Part shown: piece after piece, positions 1 to 6,064 of the stretch | Position numbering within the stretch: position 1 is the stretch's first letter | Layout: the number at the start of each line of letters is the position of its first letter | NCBI GenBank assembly: GCA_020425835.1 | Contig: JAGQRC010000008.1 | Span: 1 to 19,057 of the forward strand | DNA: 19,057 nt | Reading direction: 5' to 3' | From: Planctomycetota bacterium | Lineage (GTDB): Bacteria > Planctomycetota > UBA8108 > UBA1146 > JAJFFE01 | The notes under the pieces: model-generated | What the model saw: only the letters and a program-made list of their open reading frames with translations | Databases searched by the model: none | Told to the model about the DNA's origin: nothing | Made by a program: the position numbers and the translations under genes

Positions 1-132
1 AAGGGCAAGATCGCGCACTACGAGATCCCCGAGCATTTCTGGATCGTCGACGAGTTCCCGATGATGGTGACCGGGAAGATCCAGAACTTCCGCATGCGCG
101 AGCTCGCCTCGGAGTGGCTCGCCGGCTCCTGA
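1..132 (+). CDS. AMP-forming acyl-CoA synthetase, C-terminal end only (partial)
   Basis: The frame is open from the first base of the window and ends at TGA 130-132, giving the last 43 residues of a protein. The segment reads HYEIPEHFWIVDEFP, then VTGKIQNFRMRE, which is the C-terminal mobile domain of the AMP-binding (ANL) superfamily. In that family the Lys of the TGK motif (residue 26 of this fragment) orients the carboxylate and AMP during adenylation and is the usual target of regulatory acylation. The FPMMVTGKIQ form resembles medium or long-chain fatty acyl-CoA synthetases more than acetyl-CoA synthetases, but substrate cannot be read from the tail. The start and most of the gene lie left of the window. 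It is probably unrelated to the signalling pair that follows after 75 bp. Confidence 0.85.
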   Translation, partial: KGKIAHYEIPEHFWIVDEFPMMVTGKIQNFRMRELASEWLAGS

Positions 133-157
133 GCGGCGGGCGAGCGTCCCGAACCAG

Positions 158-185
158 TTGACCTCGCGCCTCCGCGACCGATCAT
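158..185 (+). promoter_or_regulatory. Candidate promoter for the ECF sigma factor gene
   Basis: TTGACC (158-163) is followed after 16 bases by GATCAT (180-185), a 5/6 and 4/6 match to the housekeeping -35 and -10 consensus. This would place transcription start about 15 bases before the ATG at 208. A GAACC sequence at 151-155 also resembles the GAAC core of many ECF-type -35 elements, so autoregulation is possible, but no convincing ECF -10 was seen at the right spacing. The 75-bp gap holds nothing else. Found by eye only. Confidence 0.35.
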
Positions 186-207
186 CGGCGGGCGGAGGCG
201 TTGGGTC

Positions 208-765
208 ATGGCCGAAGATGAGATTGCGCAGACCGTCACTCGGATTCTCCGCTCGGGAGTGCGATCCGAGGAGCTACTCCCGCTCGTCTATGACGAGCTA
301 CGGAAACTCGCTCACGCGCGTATGGCCTCCGAGCGCGCGCAGACGCTGGAGCCGACCGCGCTCGTCCACGAGGCCTATCTCCGGCTCGTGCACGGTGGCG
401 ATGTCGATTGGTCGGGGCGCGGCCACTTCTTCGGCGCTGCGGCGCGAGCCATGCAGCGGATCCTGATCGACCGGGCCCGTGCTCGTCTTGCGCAGAAGCG
501 AGGGGGAGAGGCTCGGCGCATCACCATGGATGCCGCCGAACCCGTCGGCGAAGAGGATCCCCACGAGGTCCTCGCGCTCGAGGACGCGCTCGACGAACTC
601 GAGCGCCTCGACCCTCGCAAGTGCGAGGTGGTGCGCTTGCGCTACTTCGCGGGTCTCTCGGTCGACGACACCGCGCTCGCGCTCGGCATCTCGCGCACGA
701 CGGTCAAGGACGAGTGGGCCTTCTCTCGGGCGTGGCTGCTCGCCCGCCTTGGATCGGACCATTGA
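208..765 (+). CDS. ECF-type RNA polymerase sigma factor (planctomycete/acidobacterial TIGR02999-like group)
   Basis: This 185-residue protein would direct RNA polymerase to a dedicated promoter set. Region sigma-2 spans about residues 20-92 (LLPLVYDELRKLAHARM, then EPTALVHEAYLRL and FFGAAARAMQRILIDRAR). Region sigma-4 spans about 122-182, with the helix-turn-helix VDDTALALGISRTTVKDEW. The length and the LVHEAYLRL and RAMQRILID signatures match the ECF group common in Planctomycetes and Acidobacteria. The ATG at 208 is supported by GGAGG at 194-198, 9 bases upstream. No anti-sigma gene adjoins it. The next gene, starting 2 bases after the stop, is a membrane Ser/Thr kinase, the usual partner of several planctomycete ECF groups, which suggests control by phosphorylation (inference). 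Confidence 0.93.
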   Translation: MAEDEIAQTVTRILRSGVRSEELLPLVYDELRKLAHARMASERAQTLEPTALVHEAYLRLVHGGDVDWSGRGHFFGAAARAMQRILIDRARARLAQKRGGEARRITMDAAEPVGEEDPHEVLALEDALDELERLDPRKCEVVRLRYFAGLSVDDTALALGISRTTVKDEWAFSRAWLLARLGSDH

Positions 766-767
766 TC

Positions 768-3710
768 GTGGAGCCGGACCCGTGGCAGCGGCTCCAAGTG
801 TTGTTCGCCTCCGCGCAGGGACTCCTCGGCCCCGAACGCGAGGCGTTCCTCGATCGCGTCGAGTCCGAGGACCCCGACCTCGCTCCCCAACTCCGCGCCA
901 TGTGTGCGGCGGTGGAGGACTCGCGCCTCGAAGATCCCACGCACCGACCCGCGACCCTACCGGTCTCCCCCCGAATCGGCGCGGAGCTCGGACGGATCGG
1001 TCCCTATCGCCTGCAAGAGGTGATCGGCGAGGGCGGAATGGGAGTCGTCTATCGCGCGGAGCAATCGGAGCCGCTTCGCCGTCGGGTCGCCGTCAAGATC
1101 GTGAAGCCCGGTCACGACAACGCCAACGTCCTCGCACGGTTCGACAGCGAGCGACAGGCCTTGGCGATCATGGACCACGAAGCGATCGCGAAAGTGCTCG
1201 ACGCCGGGACCACGCCGGACGGTCGTCCCTACTTCGCGATGGAGTACGTGGCGGGGTTGCCCATCACGGAGTACTGCGATCGCGAGAAGCTCTCGACCGA
1301 CCAGCGGCTCGCGCTCTTCGCCGAAGTGTGTGATGGGGTGCAGCACGCTCACCAGAAGGGCGTGATCCATCGAGACCTCAAGCCTTCGAACATCCTCGTG
1401 TCGACGGACGGAGATCGACATCGTCCCAAGATCATCGACTTCGGCATCGCGAAGGCGACCGGGTTCCAGCTCACCGAGAAGACCCTCTACACGCAGCGCG
1501 GCCAGCTGGTCGGCACGCCGGAGTACATGAGCCCGGAGCAGGCAGACCCCACGGCGCTCGACATCGACACGCGCACCGACGTCTACTCCCTGGGTGTCCT
1601 CCTCTACGTGCTGCTCGTCGGACGCCATCCGTATCGGGATCAGCTGACCCGGAGTCGTGATCTCCTCGAAGTGAGGAGGATCATCCTCGAGCAAGACGCG
1701 CCACGGCCGTCGACCTTGATCCGATCCGGGGATGCGACCGAGACCCTCGTCCAAGCGCGGCGAACGGAGGTCGGCACGTTGCGGCGTCAGCTGCGGGGCG
1801 AGCTCGACTGGATCGCGCTCAAGGCGCTCGAGAAGGACCGCAACCGCCGGTACCCGGCGGCGTCGGAGCTCGCGGCGGATGTGCGACGGTACCTCGCCGA
1901 CAGCCCGATCCAGGCGCGACCGCCGAGCTTCTGGTACACGGCGCGAAAAACACTGCGCCGACATCGGAACGTCCTCCTCCCGACCGTGTTGTTCCTCGTC
2001 GCCCTGTTCGCGGGGCTCGGTCTCGCGACCTATCGCTACGTGACTGTCCGAGCCATTGCCCTGCGATCGGGAGAGACGCAGCGTCTCGAGGCGTTCGATG
2101 CGGAGGTGGAGTCACTGTGGCCGGAGATCCCGGAGAACGTCCGCACCATGGAGGCGTGGCTCCTCCGCGCCAAACACGAGACGGAGCGGCTCCCGGCGCT
2201 CGAGACCGAGCTTGCGCAGCTGCGGTCCAAGGCAGAGGCGTACGAGGTCGAGCGTGAAGCGAGTAGCTTCCTCGTCCAGCGCCTTCGCGACCTTCGCGAG
2301 GAGCGTCAGAAGCTCCGGGAGACCGCGTCCACCGAGCGCCGGATGACGCTGAGCACCGAGATCGCTTCGCTCGAGAAGAGGATTGGTACCGAGGAGCGCT
2401 ATCGATTCGCGAGCGAGGAGAACCAGCTCCATCATCAGATTCTGAGTCGCCTGGTCGATCTTCTGCGGTCCATTCGGGACGTGCGAATCCCCGCGGTGGA
2501 ATCACGGGTGCGGGTCGCGAGTTCGATCCGCGACCGGAGCATCGGTCAGGAGGTTCGCTGGGAGGCGGCTCGCAGAGCGATTCGGTCGAGCGACAAGTAC
2601 GGCGGACTCGATCTGCCGCCGCAGCTCGGCCTCCTCCCGCTCGGGGTCGATCCGGGAAGCGGCCTCTACGAGTTCCTCCACGTGCGTTCCGGTGCGAGCC
2701 CGATTCGGGATGACGGCGAGCGTGCGCCCTTCAATGGAGTCAAGGTCGGGATCGTGCTCGTGCTGATTCCGGGCGCGACGGCGATCATCGGGGCGGAGAC
2801 GCCGGACGTAGTCTTCGAGGACTCTGCGGATGGGGTCACGGTGGCGGCGGTGCAGAACCGACCGTTCTACCGACGACGCGTCGGGTTGGAAGCCGGTGAC
2901 GTGGTCATGGCGATCGATGGGATCGTCCCCGAGGATGCCGCGGATGCTCGATCTCGGGTGAGTCGTTGGACGTCGGACCAGGAGATTCGGCTCCAGATCG
3001 TGCGCGCGGGGGAGCCTCGTACGATCGAAGTCCGGCTCCTGACGATCGATCCGGAGGCGACGTCGTACGAGGGACCGTGCCATGAGGTCGCGATCGAGCC
3101 CTTCTTCATTTCCAAGTACGAGATGACCCAGGCGCAGTGGTCCCGTTTCGTCGGTGAGAACCCGAGCAACTACGCGGACGATCGGGAGATGATCGAGCTC
3201 GACAATCCTGTGGAGCGGGTGAGCTGGTACGACGCGCAGGTCCAGCTCGGTCGCATGATGCTCCGCCTACCGACCGAGGCGGAGTGGGAATACGCCGCGC
3301 GAGCGGGGTCCCGAACACCCTGGTGGACGGGAGCCGACGAGCATTCGCTCCGGGGGGCAGCGAACCTGCGAGATCTGACCTTCAAGCGGGACTCGAACTA
3401 CCTCGGCGACGTCATCGAGTGGTTGGACGACGGGGCACTCTTCCACGGGGTCGTCGGTTCCTGGCGTGCCAACCCGTGGGGGCTCCACGATGTTCACGGC
3501 AATGTGTGGGAGTGGACCGCGACCGCGGCTCACCAGTACGACGCCGATCAGCCGTTCGAGCGGGACGATCCCTATGCGATCTGTCGCGGCGGGAGCTTCT
3601 ACAGCGAGTTCGCCTCCCTCGCGAGGTCCGCGAATCGCATCGTCGTGACGAAGGACTACCGCGGCTGGGAGTACGGCCTGCGTCCCGCGAAGTCGATCGA
3701 GCGACCCTGA
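768..3710 (+). CDS. Membrane Ser/Thr protein kinase with extracytoplasmic coiled coil, PDZ-like and SUMF1/FGE-like domains
   Basis: The protein has 980 residues from GTG 768, which lies two bases past the sigma-factor stop and so suggests translational coupling. A TTG at 762 is possible, but the frame upstream of it is only sigma-factor shadow. The kinase domain runs about 80-375: glycine loop GEGGMG (87-92), Lys110 in VAVKIV, HRDLKPSN from 201, DFG at 224-226, then TPEYMSPEQ. All catalytic residues are present. One transmembrane helix (about 402-424) is followed by a charged coiled coil (about 440-560). Then come a linker conserved in planctomycete kinases (GGLDLPPQLGLLPLG), a PDZ-like segment (about 689-758) and a SUMF1-like domain (661-677 plus 771-980, with LPTEAEWEYAARAG and DVHGNVWEW). 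The active-site cysteines of true formylglycine-generating enzymes are absent, so the C-terminus is probably a sensor or binding module. Likely role: sense envelope signals and phosphorylate cytoplasmic targets, perhaps the neighbouring sigma factor. Confidence 0.92.
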   Translation: MEPDPWQRLQVLFASAQGLLGPEREAFLDRVESEDPDLAPQLRAMCAAVEDSRLEDPTHRPATLPVSPRIGAELGRIGPYRLQEVIGEGGMGVVYRAEQSEPLRRRVAVKIVKPGHDNANVLARFDSERQALAIMDHEAIAKVLDAGTTPDGRPYFAMEYVAGLPITEYCDREKLSTDQRLALFAEVCDGVQHAHQKGVIHRDLKPSNILVSTDGDRHRPKIIDFGIAKATGFQLTEKTLYTQRGQLVGTPEYMSPEQADPTALDIDTRTDVYSLGVLLYVLLVGRHPYRDQLTRSRDLLEVRRIILEQDAPRPSTLIRSGDATETLVQARRTEVGTLRRQLRGELDWIALKALEKDRNRRYPAASELAADVRRYLADSPIQARPPSFWYTARKTLRRHRNVLLPTVLFLVALFAGLGLATYRYVTVRAIALRSGETQRLEAFDAEVESLWPEIPENVRTMEAWLLRAKHETERLPALETELAQLRSKAEAYEVEREASSFLVQRLRDLREERQKLRETASTERRMTLSTEIASLEKRIGTEERYRFASEENQLHHQILSRLVDLLRSIRDVRIPAVESRVRVASSIRDRSIGQEVRWEAARRAIRSSDKYGGLDLPPQLGLLPLGVDPGSGLYEFLHVRSGASPIRDDGERAPFNGVKVGIVLVLIPGATAIIGAETPDVVFEDSADGVTVAAVQNRPFYRRRVGLEAGDVVMAIDGIVPEDAADARSRVSRWTSDQEIRLQIVRAGEPRTIEVRLLTIDPEATSYEGPCHEVAIEPFFISKYEMTQAQWSRFVGENPSNYADDREMIELDNPVERVSWYDAQVQLGRMMLRLPTEAEWEYAARAGSRTPWWTGADEHSLRGAANLRDLTFKRDSNYLGDVIEWLDDGALFHGVVGSWRANPWGLHDVHGNVWEWTATAAHQYDADQPFERDDPYAICRGGSFYSEFASLARSANRIVVTKDYRGWEYGLRPAKSIERP

Positions 3711-3717
3711 TCGGACG

Positions 3718-3752
3718 GAGTCGACGTCGAGGATCCGTTCCGTCGTCGACTC
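3718..3752. terminator. Candidate shared terminator hairpin between convergent genes
   Basis: GAGTCGACG (3718-3726) and CGTCGACTC (3744-3752) form a perfect 9-bp stem in the 54-bp gap between the kinase stop (3710) and the stop of the opposite-strand TMTC gene (3765). There is no T-run on either side. The position suits a bidirectional terminator, but GTCGAC-like words are common in this DNA, so chance is not excluded. Confidence 0.4.
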
Positions 3753-3764
3753 TCGAGATCGACG

Positions 3765-5915
3765 TCATCGGGTGGGGATTCGCTGTCTCAGCGCTTCGCG
3801 GTCCGACGGCTTCGCGAACTGCTGGTTCGACTCGAGGTAGTCTCGGGCCTCGTCGAGTTCATCGGCGCCGACGAGTTCGAGGATCTTCGCTTCCATGATC
3901 GTCCGTATCGTTTGCCGATCCGCCTCGACCTGCTCGAGGCGACCGAGCTTCTCCCAGACCAGGGCGCGATTGTTCAGGAAGGAGATCCTCTCCGTCGCCA
4001 GCGCCGAGTAGTGCGGATCGTCCGGCGGGAGGTCGATCGCTCGGTCGAGCTCCCGTCGAGCGGCCTCGAGGTTCCCCTGGACGAAGTAGAGGTGGGCGAG
4101 GAGCGGCGCGAGGGACCGGTCATCGGGTGACGCACGGCGCAACGCCTCGAGAATGGGGGAGGCCTCGTTCGCTTTCCCGGCGATCAGCAACGCCTCGGCC
4201 TGGACCTGAAGAACGTCGGCCGAATTGCCGAACCGACTCAGCGCGGCGGCGCACACCTCCAGGGCTCGGCGCAGGTGCGACTGGGCGTCGCCGCGACCGC
4301 TCTTGATCATGCGCAATCGCGCTCGGGCCAGGTCGAGACTCGCATCGTAGGCCGGACCTCGCTGACCGGGCATCTTCCACTCGACCTGCCATCGGCGCTC
4401 CGAGGACTCGAGCCATGCGTCGAGGTCTGCCTGCAGGCGTGCGACCAGGGCTCGATGGTAGTGCGCATTCCCGTATTCATCGTAGAGCTCGATCGACTGC
4501 TCCAGCTCGCTCCGCGCGATGGCCAGCAATTGCTCTCGGCGCGGCCGGTTCTCCTCTCGCGTCGCCTCCACGTAGATCTCGTGTCCGAGTTTCTCGTGGC
4601 CCTTTGCACTCGCCGGCTGTGCGCGGGTGATCGCCTCCGCGATCGACCGCTCGCTCCTCCAGTCGCGGCAGCGGATCGCGAACGCGACGCTGCCGGCGAT
4701 CACCAGAATCCCCACGCCGATCGTCGCAATGCCGTCGATCCTCGGATGCCGTCGGCGAAACCACGCGAGCGACGCGGCAACGGCGGCGCAGAGTCCGGCA
4801 CTGGGCGCGAAGAGTAGACGTTCCGCGAAGACGGTGCCCGTCGCGAAGAACAGGTTGGCGACCACCAGGAGCGGAAGGAGGTAGACCGTGAGTGCGGCGC
4901 CCCAGAGCGCGGACTCGGCGGGTCGACGTCGGGCCACTTTCGCGATCAGCGCGGAGAATCCGAACAGCACCGCTGCACCGCCGAGAGCACCGACACGGTA
5001 GAGTTGGTCCGCCGGGAGAATCGCGTTCAGCGAGTAGTCGGCGCTCAAGGGCCAGGGGACGAGCATCTTCAGGTGGTAGAGAAGGGTCACGTCGAGCGCG
5101 CCCGCGATGCGGCCGAGTGCCGAGCGATGAGCGAGGATGTTGTCGAGCTCCGTCGGTGGTTGCGGCTCACCATCGAGGGCGATCGACCGGAGCACGAACC
5201 AGACCGCGATCACCGCCGCGCAGCCGAGCCACAGCCGCAGTTGCCGGCGGTTTCCTTCGCGAAGGCGTTCCAACCAGCGACCGTCTCCACGCTCGAACAG
5301 CGGCACGAGCGCGAGGATCGGGAGCGCGGCGATCGCACTCTCCTTCGAGAACATTCCGACCGCGAACGCCACCACTCCCCACACCCGCACGACGGGGCGA
5401 CTCGATCGTGCGGCCAACCAAAGGCCCAGCGCGCCGCCGAGCGCGAGGAGCTCGGCTCGTCCCACGAGGTTCGCGACCGGCTCCGTGTGAATCGGATGGG
5501 CCGCGAAGAAGAGTGCGCCGAGAAGTGCGAATCGTGGTCTCGATCCGAGAGAGAGCAACCACCGTCCGACGAGTCCGCACACCGCTCCGTAGAGGATGGC
5601 GTTGCACAAGTGGTACGGCCAGGCGGTCGTTCCGAACAGCGCTCGCTCGATCCCGAACGTGACGAGCACTAGGGGGCGGTACAACCCGCCCTGGACGTAG
5701 TCGCCCCAGTAGTTGTCGACGAAGAGGCCTGGAAGCGAGCCGAGCGAATCGAGTCGCGGGTTCTCGAGGACGATCTGCTTGGAGTCGAAGACGAAGCTGC
5801 CTCCGAGGGTGAACGATCCGAGTCCGAGACCGACGAGCGCAGGGATTGCGAAGACCAGCCAGGCGGATGCCCGCTTCTCCGAAGGCGGGGAGGAGGGTAT
5901 CGACGAGTCACTCAT
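3765..5915 (-). CDS. TMTC-like membrane O-glycosyltransferase (GT-C fold) with C-terminal TPRs
   Basis: The protein has 716 residues from ATG 5915, preceded by GGGGA about 8 bases upstream. The N-terminal part (about 18-415) is a GT-C-type integral membrane enzyme with roughly ten or more helices. It has the landmarks of the TMTC/DUF1736 family: FVFDS with ENP in the first outer loop (41-53), YRPL (79-82), HPIHTEPVANLVGRAE (140-155), KES (191-193), PWPLSADYS (287-295) and AERLLFAPS (364-372). The remainder (about 430-716) is helical TPR repeats. Animal TMTCs transfer mannose from a dolichyl-phosphate sugar to Ser/Thr; in bacteria the acceptor and sugar are unknown. The second residue of the usual FDD loop motif is Ser45 here. 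It lies downstream of the secreted dockerin protein on the same strand, so that protein or other exported proteins could be acceptors (inference). Confidence 0.85.
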   Translation of the reverse strand: MSDSSIPSSPPSEKRASAWLVFAIPALVGLGLGSFTLGGSFVFDSKQIVLENPRLDSLGSLPGLFVDNYWGDYVQGGLYRPLVLVTFGIERALFGTTAWPYHLCNAILYGAVCGLVGRWLLSLGSRPRFALLGALFFAAHPIHTEPVANLVGRAELLALGGALGLWLAARSSRPVVRVWGVVAFAVGMFSKESAIAALPILALVPLFERGDGRWLERLREGNRRQLRLWLGCAAVIAVWFVLRSIALDGEPQPPTELDNILAHRSALGRIAGALDVTLLYHLKMLVPWPLSADYSLNAILPADQLYRVGALGGAAVLFGFSALIAKVARRRPAESALWGAALTVYLLPLLVVANLFFATGTVFAERLLFAPSAGLCAAVAASLAWFRRRHPRIDGIATIGVGILVIAGSVAFAIRCRDWRSERSIAEAITRAQPASAKGHEKLGHEIYVEATREENRPRREQLLAIARSELEQSIELYDEYGNAHYHRALVARLQADLDAWLESSERRWQVEWKMPGQRGPAYDASLDLARARLRMIKSGRGDAQSHLRRALEVCAAALSRFGNSADVLQVQAEALLIAGKANEASPILEALRRASPDDRSLAPLLAHLYFVQGNLEAARRELDRAIDLPPDDPHYSALATERISFLNNRALVWEKLGRLEQVEADRQTIRTIMEAKILELVGADELDEARDYLESNQQFAKPSDREALRQRIPTR

Positions 5916-5970
5916 GAGGTTCCCCGGAGTTCGTGCGTGTGCGCGGTGGCCACGAGGCGCGGCGGTGAGG

Positions 5971-6010
5971 ATCGTGAGATGCACGCTCGCGACGTGGACG
6001 TGCTCACGAT
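5971..6010. repeat. Inverted repeat between dockerin and TMTC genes
   Basis: ATCGTGAG (5971-5978) and CTCACGAT (6003-6010) are perfect 8-bp inverted arms. Inside them CACG (5982-5985) can pair with CGTG (5999-6002). It lies 55 bases past the dockerin stop and 56 bases before the TMTC start on the minus strand. It could be a terminator without a T-run, or an operator or leader structure for the TMTC gene. No clear promoter was recognised in this 149-bp gap. Confidence 0.4.
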
Positions 6011-6064
6011 AGCGGATCCGCTTCCGAGCCGCCGTCGAAAACGGAGAGCGGGAGCGAGAGGTGC

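Noticed and set aside
408..767. N-terminal extension of the first kinase upstream to 408
   Set aside because: It would overlap the sigma factor in another frame and is Arg/Ala/Gly-rich nonsense. Homology-like sequence begins right after GTG 768.
3078..3710. Active formylglycine-generating enzyme (sulfatase activator)
   Set aside because: The paired active-site cysteines are missing near RGGSFYSEF, and no sulfatase gene is nearby. It is better seen as a SUMF1-like sensor or binding domain.
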